Shown: in pieces, positions 33,841 through 45,254 of the stretch
Layout: each line of letters starts with the position of its first letter
How positions within the stretch are numbered: position 1 is the stretch's first letter
Assembly: GCA_963921935.1 (NCBI GenBank)
Contig: OY998176.1
Location: 142,520,305 to 142,584,304 of the forward strand
Reading direction: 5' to 3'
Length of the DNA stretch: 64,000 bases
Origin: Galeruca laticollis
Taxonomy: Eukaryota > Arthropoda > Insecta > Coleoptera > Chrysomelidae
Made by a program: the position numbers and the translations under genes
The notes under the pieces: generated by a model
The model's input: only the letters and a program-made list of their open reading frames with translations
Databases searched by the model: none
Told to the model about the DNA's origin: nothing

Positions 33841-34792
33841 TATATACAGAGTTGGGAACATTACGAGGGAACATAGGGTTTACCTTCAATGTGTTAGAAA
33901 GAGACAAAATACATATAAATTCAGTGCATCATTTTTTTTCGCTAACAGGATATCATAAAGTGGAAAACGTCCAATACAAGAAGTTAAAAATACAGATGTG
34001 TAATGTGAACAGTTTAGTTTATTATTTGAGAAGATTGTATGTACTATACTGATAGCTTAATGCAATGAACAATAAAAAAATCAACACTACTTTCGTTTAT
34101 CCCTTCATGATTAATTTACAAAAAAATAATTCAGTAGTAATAAAATTCACTATATTAGTTCGCTTAGTATTGGAATAAATAACCTAAATAACCGTAACAT
34201 GCGAAATAAAATTTGTATATAATATGTGTTTCCAAATATCTCAATTCTCATTTTTCGCTAACAGGATCTCATAAGTGGAAAACCCACAACGCCGGCCTTT
34301 TACTATTTGTAGCTTCTGACAGTATTGCCAATTTTCATTGTATATTTATATTAATTGTAAAATGCATTGTTCTAACACGAGAACAAGTTATAAGAAGATT
34401 TTAATTATGATAATTCAAGAGGTTGTAACAGATCAAGATATAATTAATTCCATCTATTCGTTAAATATTTTATTGTAATGCTGGAAATTGTTCTAGTTTT
34501 CAGTTTGAAAGCGGTTAAAACCTTTACTTTTTTCAGATTTGGCAACGTGAAATTGGTCTCCAAACATCTGCTGTGTTTCGAATGTTAGTAAAAAAAATTG
34601 GTATCTTTATCGTTTGTTATCGTTTGTATGCAAATGAGAACAAATTCTCTGTGTAAACACACGCACACAGTGCAAATTAAAAAAAAAACTAAAATAAAAC
34701 GAAAATCGAATTCTAATGCCTACAATTTTTAAATAAAAGTAATATTATGATATGTAATAAATTAACAAATAAAACTTAATTCTTCAATGAGC

Positions 34793-36854
34793 TTAAATCA
34801 AATGTTCGAATAAATCCCCGTTTTGCGCTAAGCAGTATCCAAGACGGTTATAAAATTCTTGACGAACACGTATGAGCATTTCAGGTGTTATTTGCATACA
34901 AATTTGTAAAATTTGTTCCCTTAGTTCATTTAGAGAAAAGGCTCTGTTTTCTTGAAACCCATAAATTCTCGATTTTATATAACCCCACAAAAAAAATCGT
35001 TGGGAGCCAGATCTGGAGATCTCGCAGGACATCTTATGTTACCATTCGTGGAGATTATCCGATTGGGAAATTGTGTATTACTTTTCCGCCAACCTATCTA
35101 ATATGCGAGAAAAGTATTGGTTTACCCACAAAAAAGTTGGAGAGTTGAAATTTTTTTTTGAGTTATTTTTACGTTATCCATCAACAACAACACGAAAAAA
35201 CGGTTTTTAGAAAAAAAATCCTGTGTGTATGTCGTCGTCGTTGTCGTCGGCCACTTTTCCTTGCAAGTCTTGTTAGCACGATACAGCCTCCGGAGTGCAA
35301 TAAGTCACAAATTTTATGATGGAATATTGTTAAGAACATTTCACAGATGAACCCTATTGATTTTCAGGTCACCAGAGCCAGTACAACGGGTATTATGGTA
35401 CTTGAAGTACGACATTTTGTCGTTTTTCGAGAAATTTCCGTTTGTTAGCACGATACAGCCTCCGGAGTTCAACAAGTCACTAATTTTATGATTGAATATT
35501 ATTCAGGGCATCTGACTGATGAACCCTATTGATTTTCAGCTCACCAGAGCCAATAAAACCGGTGCTACAGTACTTTAGGTACGATATTTTTGTCATTTTT
35601 GGAGAAGTTTCAGTTTGTTAGCACGATACAGCCTCCGGAGTATATACAAGTGATGAATTTTATGATTGGATATTATTCATAGCGTCTGAAAGATGGACCC
35701 TATTGATATTGAGCTCACTAAAGCCAGTACAACGGGTGCTGTGGTACTTGAAGTACCAAATTTTTGTCATTTCTGGAGAATTTTCAGTTTGTTAGCACGA
35801 TACAGCCTCCAGAGAGTATACGATTTATCAACTTTATGAATAAGTATTGTTCAAGGTGTCTCACAGATGTACTCTATTGATTTTCAGTTGACTAGAGCGA
35901 GTACAGCGGGTCCTATAAAACTAGATATACTAAATTTTTGGTTATTTTTGGAGAAATTTCGGTTTTTTAGCACGATACATCCCCCGAAGTGAATACAAGT
36001 AACAATGTTATGACAGAATATTGTTCAGGGCCACAGATGCGGAAAAGTTAGTTCTAATCTTTAAAACCGTTTATTTAGAAAGTTTATTGCTAGTCGATAA
36101 TTATGTGATGCACAACGGTCATGTTGGTACCAGATATCATTGAAGTTGACACCTAATTGTATAAGGGCAGGAGTAATTTGATTTTCCAGCATGTCCAAAT
36201 GGTTCTGTCCGGTTAAATTGCCGTCAATAAAAAATGGTCCAATTAGATGGTCACCAAATATTCCAGCCCAAACATTTAACTTTTGGGGATATTGAGTGTT
36301 ATTATTATAATGTTTGTGTAGATTTGTCCTTGACCAATATCGAATAACGGATAAATTATGTGCACCGTGTATGGGAAAAGTCGATTCATCTGTGAACAAA
36401 ATATTTTTCGAAAAGTTTGCGTCCAATTGTATTCTTTCCATAATTTTTTCACAAAATTCCATTCTACGAAATTGATCGTCTGGAAAAATTTCATGGCTCA
36501 TTTTCAGTTTGAAACTACGATAACCATTTTTTTTAATAAAGTCCGAATCGTTTTCGGATCAACTATATGAGTGGACGATTGTAGGGGATTATTTTCCACA
36601 CTGGCACAAATTAAAATATCTCTTTCTTCTTTTTCGGGTTTTGTTTGACGTTTTTGTGTACGGGGTCCATGTTTTGTAGGATTGACACATCCATGCTCTT
36701 CAAACTTTTTTATAACCGTTCTCACTTGTTTTTTGCTAATTGGTTGGGCATTTTCGAATGCCACAATAAACAAATTTTCTGCTATTTCTCGATATGAATG
36801 ACCCTGGTAGTACCATTTCACAATTTGCACTTTATGGTGTACTTGCATACTCAT
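34793..36854 (-). pseudogene. Tc1/mariner-superfamily transposase, split by satellite
   Basis: The N terminus (36854 down) starts MSMQVHHKVQIVKWYYQGHS, a helix-turn-helix entry, then KKQVRTVIKKFEEHG. After a frameshift near 36520 the catalytic part gives KNILFTDESTFPIHGAHN (first Asp), LNVWAGIFGDHLIGPFFIDG and IWYQHDRCASHN (second Asp; the family usually has DGAPPH). Coding stops at about 36061. After the satellite, reading resumes near 35140 with FPNRIISTNG and PARSPDLAPNDFF (third Asp). A T-run shift follows, then LWGYIKSRIYGFQENRAF to a stop at 34793. The order and spacing of both parts show a single gene split by a later insertion. Confidence 0.9.
35270..36045. repeat. 173-bp satellite array inserted in a transposase
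   Basis: About four and a half copies, each beginning TGTTAGCACGATACAGCC. Starts are at 35271, 35443, 35616, 35790 and about 35965, giving periods of 172, 173, 174 and 175 bp. Within each unit ACAGATG/GATGAACCCTATTGATTT and CACCAGAGCCAGTACAACGG recur. The array, with short unique flanks, interrupts a transposase gene. No hallmark of a mobile carrier (TIR, poly(A), target duplication) is obvious. Confidence 0.88.
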
Positions 36855-37511
36855 TTTAATAAGATTTGCTAAAGATCGTTACTCATTCGCAAACAAACGT
36901 TTAGTGAAGTACCCAGATTGTACAGTTGAACATCTTCAAGAGGCGCACGCGCGATTCGTATTCGTCTGGTGTAATAATCTACGCTGGCTTTTAATTCTTT
37001 GTCTCATGATTGTCCTTCTCCAACACACGGGTAACTCCATGTGACCATGATAATTTTTTTTTGGACGTGAGAGGATATCGTTTTACGTTGAAATTAAATG
37101 TGACTGATTTCTCTCACAAATAAAAAGGAATTTTTGAAAGGCACTCTAGAATCTTACGCGTGGATTGAAAATGATGAGAGGGGACAGATAAAAGTAGAAT
37201 TTGAGCTGTAAGCGAAATCGTTTTATCAGGAGCGTAGGAAACAGAGGCGGTTTACATTGAGATCTTTAAAACTATTCCTTATGATGTTAATGGAAATTAT
37301 TATGCTTACATTCAATAATTGTACCCTCAATATCGACGAATGTAATTTTTTTAGCTATTTTCCAGTGATTTTTAAGTAGTACTTATTCCAAATACCTATT
37401 AGGTAGATTTTAATTTATTGTTCAAATCATATTAGCGTGTACTACCCGAACTGATATAGTGAATTAGTTTCTTACCACTGAATTATTTCTTTGTAAATTC
37501 ATCATGAAGGT

Positions 37512-37606
37512 TTTTAAATGAAACTCACAGTCTCTAGTTAATGCCACAATATAATAAAAGTTATTGAAAATTCTAAAAAAATGACAATTGTTTCGATAAA
37601 TCAATT
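37512..37606 (-). mobile_element. Penelope-like element tail fragment
   Basis: The minus strand matches the 3' tail at about 50065-50160 almost base for base: GATTTATCGAAACAATTGTC, then TTAGAATTTTCAATAAC, TTAACTAGAGAC and GAGTTTCATTTAAAAAC. It starts inside the hammerhead-like motif, lacking the CTGACGA core. It is a short broken copy inside the transposon at 33847-38523. Confidence 0.8.
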
Positions 37607-38639
37607 GTATGCCAGGCACCGCCTTAGGAAAGATACCGCCTAGTGAGTTGTAGGGTCACGGATGATCCTAACCAATGGAAATTAACAAGAATAACATTGT
37701 TAACGATTGAAGCAGCATTGCCAAATCGAAATCATTATCTGATGGAAGATTATTTTAAGGTGATAGAAAATCATTCTGACAATAATAAGAAAGTTATTGG
37801 CAATTTTAAAACTTTTCTAACTATACTCGATTCTCTAATTTATTCATTTTATACTTTTTCGAAAACTAGAACAATTTCCAGCATTACAATAAAATATTTA
37901 ATAGATGGAATTAATTATATCTTGATCTGTTACAACCTCTTGAATTATCATAATTAAAATCTTCCTATAACTTGTTCTCGTGTTAGAACAATGCATTTTA
38001 CAATTAATATAAATATACAATGAAAATTGGCAATACTGTCAGAAGCTACAAATAGTAAGAGGCCGGCGTTGTGGGTTTTCCACTTATGAGATCCTGTTAG
38101 CGAAAAATGAGAATTGAGATATTTGGAAACACATATTATCATTAATACAAATTTTATTTCGCATGTTACGGTTATTTAAGTTTTTTATTCCAATACTAAC
38201 CGAACTAATATAGTGAATTTTATTACTACTGAATCATTTCTTTGTAAATTAATCATGAAGAGATAAACGAAAGTAGTGTTGATTTTTTTATTGTTCATTG
38301 CATTAAGCTATCAGTATAGTACATACAATCTTGTTATTTCTCAAATAATAAACTAAACTGTTCACATTACACATCTGTATTTTTAACTTCTTGTATTGGA
38401 CGTTTTCCACTTTATGATATCCTGTTAGCGAAAAAGAATGATGCACTGAATTTATATGTATTTTGTCTCTTCCTAACACATTGAAGGTAAACCCTATGTT
38501 CCCTCGTAATGTTCCCAACACTGTACATATATTTGTTTTCCAAATATTTGAGTACTTTTGTTTCGAAAAGTAGTTTATTTTGTTAATGTGTGATGGACCT
38601 ACATAAAATGTTTTCTTTGACAAATATAAAGTAGAAAAC

Positions 38640-39070
38640 AATCGTCATTCATTTCAAACATAATCTTTATTTCTTCTCTAATCATTTGCAACAAATACAA
38701 ATTTTTGATAAAAAGGAAGGCATATTTCAATTGCTATATAAAATTTTACTTTGACAATCACGGTTGACCCACGACCTATACGACTTCTTTTTCTTTCTCT
38801 TTTTATTTGTTTTCCCCAATAGAAGAATACTGCGATTATTAATCATATCGTGATCTTCACTAAATCGTTTGATTTGGCTCATTGTGGCCTTTCTCTTTTT
38901 GCTTAATTCTGCTACTTATTCATCTTATGTCTTCCCTACTAGTTTTGTTAGTCCACTCTTCATCTCATGTCTTCATTTCAGCAGTTGAACGTAGGAGTGA
39001 CTTATGTCTAAAAATGCAGCTAAACAGTACTTTTTCTATAGTGCTTTGTTTATTCCCTGGGTTAATCGAT
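38640..39070. other. No recognisable gene
   Basis: AT-rich, with only chance frames. Confidence 0.4.
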
Positions 39071-39074
39071 GGTA

Positions 39075-39490
39075 TTACTGTAGAGTAGCGTGGGTTTGGC
39101 GAAAACCAAATTGGTGATATAGGATCCATTCTGCAGGAGGTAGATCTTCATTCAGTCTTTCATGTATCAGTTTTTCGAGTATTTTGGATATTACTAAGAA
39201 CAAGCTTATGGGACGGTATGAGGTTACTTCTGTTGTATCTTTTTCATGATTGCCAGTCATTATAATTTGTACTAAATTCAAACGTTCTTGCCAATTTCCA
39301 AGTCTGAGTATGAAGTTGGGGTTATTGTTAATATTAGTTTTACTATTCCTTTTCTGGGTAGTTCTGTTAGTATTTTTGCTTTTGGAGTTACAACTTTGAG
39401 TGGCTGCTGCATATCTACAGGTGTGGATAGATATCGTTCTATATTTTCGTCTATTTCTCCCTTTACCGGGTCAAAGATTAATCCAATATA
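39075..39490 (-). pseudogene. Jockey-like reverse transcriptase fragment
   Basis: On the minus strand, from about 39490: ENIERYLSTPVDMQQPLKVV and TPKAKI, the stretch that precedes the RT in Jockey-clade elements. A gap follows, then VQIIMTGNHEKDTTEVTSYR, PISLFLVISKILEKLI and HQFGFRQTHATLQ, which are RT fingers motifs (SYRPISLLPxxSKxxEKL and HQFGFRxxHxT). The palm with YADD is missing. A deletion between the two blocks removed the PGxDxI segment. Dead fragment. Confidence 0.82.
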
Positions 39491-39499
39491 ACTTATTAA

Positions 39500-41090
39500 T
39501 CAATATGGCAATCGACCCATTTTGTCCTGATCAAAATGGCAATTTTTTGTCATGATATATTTAATACTCTTATATTGCTCTTGTCCGTAAATGGAAGTGC
39601 ATTCTTCTATCTCAATTATTCATACCTGATCCTTTTTTAGCGCAATAATTACGTCTGTAGTGGGGAAGTGGGCAAATGCACGCTCACAGCATTTCAGGTC
39701 TAAATAACAGGATATGTACGTATGTTTGCATCGTTGGGTCCTCATCCTTTTCCAGACCCTACTAGCAGTATAGGAGTATTGAATATTTGGTTGTCACTGT
39801 GTTTTCACATGGAATTCTTGGAACTATACATATTTGGCAGGCCATGGAAACTTACTTTCAATTTAGGTTGGTTGTAGTGTCAATATACAGTGTTACTAAA
39901 ATGATAGCAGGTTGAGCTTGATTCCATCTATGCATCTTTATATAATTAACCAAGTTGCAGCTTTGTCAAAATTTCGATCTTTTTTCTAACAATTGCTGAA
40001 ATTATCTATATTTCCTCTCACCACCCCTCATATATAGGTATTCAGGATCAATTTTAAGCAAAAATAATTTGATTTGATTGGAACTTATTGGAAAAACAAA
40101 CATTTTCAAGACTGAAATTTAGTAATCTTCTCTTTATTGAATGTAGCACTTTTTTATTTCCAAAACTAATATGAAATAGTTTATTTATCGTTTATAACTA
40201 ATGCTTGAAACTCCATATTCAAGCTTATGAAATTAATCGCTTGGAGACATCTTAATAAACAGCTAGATGATTATGAAGCATTTCATAGTTCTCTGCTATA
40301 CGGCAGAATACTTGAGCATTCCGTTTGAAGTTGATAAATGGAGATGGCGTGGTAAGCGAATTTCTAGTCCTATCATAGTAATAGCCTTGTTTATATATGT
40401 TATATGTTTGTTTATATATATTATATATAAACAAGGGTAATAGGTATCAATATACTTGTTCTAACCAGGTCGTCTTTGTTGAGAATTAGAGACTAAGAAC
40501 GTATTAGATTTTTCAAGAAAATTCTAATTGAATGTTTGTGGCGTAGCCTAAAAAGTACTATTTTGGAAAACTGTCAAAATTGCTTATGGAAAGTATTTCA
40601 TTCCATAGTTGCCTTTCTACAAATTTCAACATTGCATGTTACTAACTCTCATTTCAAAGTGCGAGTTCCTCATATTTGTATTCATACTGACATGTTGCAT
40701 CGGCATGTATTCAAATTATTAGGTTTTATTTTCAAATAGATTGGTAATTAAAACAATCATTAGGAGTTGTATATTGTTCGTTAGATATGCGAAGAATGTT
40801 AAAGACATTGTAATAATAATACCATGCGATTCATACTCAACAAAATACGAATGATATAAGCGGAACAACAAATCACGTTGATAACTTCTATTCTTTTGTG
40901 ACGTCATAAAACCAAACGATTTTCATTCTCATCTCAAGTATGTTTATAGGCCCAAGTCCAGACGTGACTGAGAACCAAAAACATTCAGTTTCTCTGGACA
41001 ACTGATTATAACATGGAATGTATCTAGTGTTTTTAAGTAATCAGTGTCATTCTTAAGTAATTCTCGCAATTACAATATAATAATAATCTT
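39500..41090. other. No recognisable gene
   Basis: AT-rich DNA with short chance frames and short TATAT runs near 40390-40430. No convincing coding exon or repeat was found. Confidence 0.4.
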
Positions 41091-41296
41091 ACATTACAGC
41101 CTTTTTCGAGCAACTATATTGCAGGCAATATACCTAAATTGCATGCAAAATTAAAAACTAGTCTTCTTACATTTGAGCCTATTTGTTGTAAATTTCCAAG
41201 ATTTTTTTGACAATTGACATTATTATCACAATAATGTAAGTTTGGAATTTAAGAACATTTTAAACGAACAAAAAAAGTTGGGAATTCACTTTGAAA

Positions 41297-42564
41297 ATGA
41301 ATACAGAAAAAACAAAAATTTTACTTCTGGCAATTACTACTACTGCTGTTCTTGCCACTTATATAAAAAGGCGCATTGAAAACAGGAGGAATAGATCTTG
41401 TTGGAATAAACCATGGCTAAATAAAACAATGGGAAATTCAAAAATTACAACCGAATTCAAAGATTGTAATGTCTTGAAAGCCTTTAAAAACTACTTGGGA
41501 ATGGATGAACCAACATTCGATAAGTTATCACAAAAAATTGAGCATCGAATAAAGATAACTGATACTTTCTTTCGAAACAGTATTTCACCAAAAGAAAAGT
41601 TAATTATAACATTGAGATATCTTGCTACTGAAGAAAGTTTCATGTCATCACAATATAATTTCAGAATATCCAATAGTGCTATTTCGCTTTTCATTCCTAT
41701 TGTTTGTAAAGCAATTTATAATGAATTGAGGAAAGATTATTCAAAAGTAAGTATTTTCTTTTATATAAAGTATGAGTGGATTATTGCGATTATTTATGTT
41801 ATGTTCAGGTCCCTTCAAGTGCAGCAGAATGGCTGGAAATTGCCAAACAATATGATGAGTTATGGAATATGCCAAACTGCTTGGGGTCACTAGATGGAAA
41901 GCACATAGAAATTCATGCTCAAAGAAAAGAAGGATCTGCTTTCTTTAACTACAAAAAGAAACATAGTATTATATTATTGGCTTTAGTTGATGCACAGTAT
42001 AAATTCACATATATACATGTTGGAATGAATGGAAGGGTTTCAGATGGAGGAGTTTACAGGGAGAGTGATTTGAGTAAATCAATATTAAATAATTCCCTGA
42101 ACTTTCCTGAGGATAGACCACTTCCATTGAGAACTCAACCTGTTCCCTTTGTAATTGCAGCAGATGCAGCATTCCCACTGAGTACTCATATTTCGAAGCC
42201 CTACCCATTCCATAAAATGAGCAAACAACAAAGAATTTTCAAATATAGATTGAGTAGAGCTCGCCGTGTGGTAGAGAATGCTTTTGGAATTCTTGCGAAT
42301 CGTTTTAGAGTTCTTTTAAATGTAAACCCTGTAATTCCAGAAAAAGTAAAGATTGTTATACAAGCATGTTGTGCATTGTATAATTATCTTATTTCTGAAA
42401 TGAAGATCAAATATACTGGTGCAGATCCTGAAGAAGAAATCAACAGACAATTTTCATTTGTTTATGGTTTGAGTAGTCAAGCTGGAAACAGACCAAAACT
42501 AGCAGCAATTCAGACAAGAGAGGAATACAATATATTTTTTAATGGAGTCATTGTCATTGTTTAA
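41297..42564 (+). CDS. Harbinger transposase (HARBI1-like nuclease)
   Basis: Two exons, 41297-41746 and 41809-42564, joined by a 62-bp GTAAGT...CAG intron, give about 401 residues without a stop. The N-terminal part has GMDEPTFDKL and the helix LRYLATEESFMSSQYNFRIS, typical of the family. The DDE domain follows: PNCLGSLDGKHIEIHAQ (first Asp), FTYIHVGMNGRVSDGGVYRE (second Asp region), FVIAADAAFPLSTHISKPYP and the C-terminal helix RARRVVENAFGILANRFRVL with the catalytic Glu. These residues agree with active HARBI1-type nucleases. The start at 41297 is the first ATG. The gene appears intact. Whether the element can still move depends on the partner gene, disturbed by the Penelope insertion. Confidence 0.93.
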
Positions 42565-43136
42565 AAAATTCGTTTAATTTTGATTACCTAGAACTATTAT
42601 CCTACAAACATCAATTTTAATGATCATTTTTTGAAGAGCCAAATATTTATTTTGAAAAAAAAATCGATATCGGTATTATTGCCAAGAAGAAAATAATTTT
42701 AATATACAGAGGAAAGTATGGCAGAGATACCCTGATATTGAAACGCCCTGTACTTATAATTTCTGAAAACTTTATTAAATTTATACATTTCTCGATAAAC
42801 ACTAGTCGTTGGTACAAATATTTTCACTATATGCTCTTTTTGCAGCCATCAATTGTTGCATCACTTTCTCTTTGAAATTATCTATCTCTTTTTCTGTATA
42901 GTGGAGTTTCTTCTGAATTACTTGAGCATAACCGTTTTTAAGTTTTTGTAATTAAAGATGATACAGATGATGGCCTATTTTCATTTTGCTCTTCATCATG
43001 AGATTCTAAAGGAGAAAATGAGTTTGAAATGTTCTCTATTGCCCATCAAAGATAATTTCAGATTCAACTTCTGACTCCTAAAAATACAATTATTCACTAA
43101 TTGAACCTTAATAAGCAAGAATGTATTAGCTGTAAG

Positions 43137-43563
43137 TTATACTTTCCAAAATTCATACGGAAAATATTCACTTACTGTGACTGTTTCATATGATTCAATA
43201 TCCAAATCGGACTCTCCTTGTATGGTAACTTCTGAATCCTCTAAAAATCTTAGCAAGTCAAAACACCATAATGTGGGTTTGTGTACATCATCAGGAGACA
43301 CTCCACTAGCTTCTGATTTTTTTAGTTCGTTAATTTTGTTGATATATTGGGTTCTCAATGTGTGAATTTTATTTTTCACCATGGCTTCATTGAATGCTAT
43401 ATCTGGATGAAAATTATTTAAATTGTTTACTATATCAGAATATGCTTTATTTCTCGATTTCCTGTTATAATACTCCTTTGATTTGACTCTGTACAGACAT
43501 GGATGGTTTTCATATAACAAAATCAGATTTGTAGTTGCATCCACATTCCACTGTTGTTTTTTA
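43137..43563 (-). CDS. MADF/Myb-like accessory protein of Harbinger, last exon
   Basis: The exon begins after a TTTGTAG acceptor at 43564 (minus strand) and reads KKQQWNVDATTNLILLYENH, PCLYRVKSKEYYNRKSRNKA, YSDIVNNLN and VKNKIHTLRTQYINKINELK to a stop at 43137. This is the MADF/Myb-like pattern (W-x-x-D-x-T, L-I-x-L-Y-E, P-x-L-Y). In Harbinger elements this protein binds the ends and carries the nuclease into the nucleus. The first exon should lie upstream on the minus strand, past the Penelope insertion (after 44401), and was not identified. Confidence 0.82.
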
Positions 43564-43621
43564 CTACAAATAAAAAAAGTTATTGGGTTTCTCAAGAAAA
43601 CATAATATATTAACTGAATAC

Positions 43622-44389
43622 TGTGAATAAAACTCAAAGTCAGTGTCACAGAATTATTTAATAGTTAGACAATAAAAGCTACTAGTTTCGGCCTACAAAC
43701 GGCCATCTTCAGGCTACAAAAACAGATTGTTAAAAAAAGGGGAAAAATACAAAAACAAACATCTCCAACATTACCTGACACATAAGAAACAAATTAGTGA
43801 ATTAACTGAAAAAGAAAAAAGAGAACAGTACAATTTAATAAAATAGTACTGTTCAAGTTATAGAACCATAAGACATAATTAAAATTGACTAGTTACACAA
43901 AATTATAAAACATTAAACGTGTACAAATTCATAGATAAAAAATACATAGATAAAAAAGGTAGCTGTAAAAGTCAACCTTAGTCCAATTCACTTAAAAAAG
44001 AAGAAGAGATCTTAAACTAAATGTCTAAGATTAAAACAACAAAATATATACATACCAAAAACTGATACTAAGTAGCAATCAAATAAAGAATAAACAACAA
44101 GTTGATGAATGCATAAAAAAGGAGTTGAAAAGGTACAATACAAAATAAACAAAACAATAGTCTGAGAAAAATATTGAATTCAAAAACCCTGAAACGGAAG
44201 ATTGAGGAACATGTACGGCTCAGAAGGCAACAATTGTTCATTGAGACAAACAACAGTAGTATCAGAACTAGTCTGGTTAATCTCAAACATTTCAAGTAAA
44301 TTCATCCTAGGTCCTTTAAAACATTTATGAAGTATACGAGCATCAGACAATGAAAATTGATGTTTTGTGTTATGGATGATATTCTCCTT
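43622..44389 (-). mobile_element. 5'-truncated Penelope-like element with 12-bp TSD
   Basis: Flanked by direct repeats TTAACTGAATAC at 43610-43621 and 44390-44401, the target duplication. On the minus strand it encodes the end of a Penelope protein, SLSDARILHKCFKGPRMNLL, EMFEINQTSS and LNEQLLPSEPYMFLNLPF, ending near 44190. A ~500-bp tail follows, with a hammerhead-like motif at about 43676-43716. The RT and GIY-YIG domains are absent. It belongs to a different Penelope lineage from the copies at 48575 and 57283. Confidence 0.88.
43676..43716 (-). ncRNA. Hammerhead-ribozyme-like motif in a Penelope tail
   Basis: On the minus strand: CTGAAGA (core CUGANGA), stem II GGCC/GGCC around TTTGTA-type loop bases, GAAA, self-complementary CTAG as helix III, then TA as the cleavage-site UH, with AGC/GCT as a short helix I. 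Minimal hammerheads of this layout are described for Penelope-like elements. Stem I is only three pairs, so activity may need a dimer, as proposed for such minimal motifs. Confidence 0.7.
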
Positions 44390-44401
44390 TTAACTGAATA
44401 C

Positions 44402-45220
44402 GTTACCTAGAAAGTTTTTTCGACATTTCCAACACTACACAAATCCTTGAGAGATAATTTTAGAAGTTAGGTAGTTTACAACCAAAACAAAACATTAAGT
44501 ATGGTTATGATTCTTCTTCTACTTTTTATATTCGGCCATTATACAGAACGGCCAATACAAGAATTATGTTGTCAAAATCTATAATCACTAAAAATACGTA
44601 AAGTTGCGTGTGAATAACCTTGAAAATTAGAAACATTTCTATATTTTTCAAGCCTGCAAGTTGCAGTGAAAATGCGCCGAAACGCATGCGCAATTATTAT
44701 TCAACAAAAGCTAGCAATTAAATTGCCAGCAATTTCTTTAAAAAGGCTGTAATGTAAGATTAGTATGAGACTTAAGGGTTGGTCTGAGCAGCTTTCCTAA
44801 ATTTTGGCATCTGGACTTCCCAAAATATGATTACATGTATGGATTGATAATCCTTATTTGAAGAACAAAATGGGGATTACAATTCTTTTTATTTATTCGT
44901 CCTGAAAAAGATCGAAAATCTTTGTTTGGTATAGAGGAAATACTTCTGCTTTGATACCGGTTAAGATGGCAAAATACTAGAAAAATCTGGCAATACTGCT
45001 TGAGAAAATCCAACCACTTTACTTTAATTCTATGTTTTTCTATACAATAGAACTAATGTATGAATTAGTATTAGTAATCTCTGTCTTCTCATTGCATCGA
45101 TGGCTACCTTAACCTACAACTATAAGACTGCCGGCGACTGAGGGCCGAAAGTCTAATAATCATAGAGGATAAATAGTCTCTGAACCATCACGCTGACCAA
45201 GCGGGTTGATGAGTAGACTG
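44402..45220. other. Harbinger right end and unannotated flank
   Basis: The Harbinger TIR ends at about 44762. Before it, GCGCCGAAACGCATGCGCAA near 44670 is a GC-rich palindromic patch. From 44763 to 45220 I see no gene. Confidence 0.4.
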
Positions 45221-45254
45221 TAGTCTAAACTTATTTAGACTACCCACATAGCAC

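Larger units (their letters stand above)
33847..38523 (-). mobile_element. Tc1/mariner-like transposon with ~655-bp TIRs
   Basis: Left end CAGAGTTGGGAACATTACGA and the inverted right end CAGTGTTGGGAACATTACGA are flanked by TA (33845-33846 and 38524-38525). The inverted repeats run 33847-34501 and 37861-38523 and are nearly identical. Within each TIR a block starting CGCTAACAGGAT is present twice. A second, decayed copy of part of the right TIR sits at about 37430-37510. A minus-strand transposase is broken by a satellite array at 35270-36045, and a Penelope tail fragment lies at 37512-37606. Total span is 4,677 bp. Confidence 0.9.
41094..44762 (+). mobile_element. PIF/Harbinger-like DNA transposon
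   Basis: The ends read TAATCTTACATTACAGCC (left) and the same sequence inverted at the right end (about 44740-44762). Harbinger elements duplicate a three-base TWA target. The left flank has TAA and the right TTA, so the exact duplication is uncertain. It encodes the two proteins expected of this superfamily in opposite orientation: the nuclease on the plus strand and a MADF/Myb-like DNA-binding protein on the minus strand. A Penelope fragment is inserted at 43622-44389, apparently in the first intron of the minus-strand gene. Confidence 0.9.

Noticed and set aside
35270..36045. Regular 173-bp repeats considered as a CRISPR array or gene cluster
   Set aside because: Whole units are similar, not short repeats with unique spacers, and they interrupt a transposase; a satellite fits.
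33847..38523. Large inverted duplication as an assembly error
   Set aside because: TA flanks, conserved CAGTGTTGGGAAC ends and a transposase between the arms fit a genuine transposon.
44640..44700. Another hammerhead motif near GCGCCGAAACGCATGCGC
   Set aside because: GAAAC is present but no CUGANGA core precedes it; it is a GC-rich palindrome in the Harbinger end.
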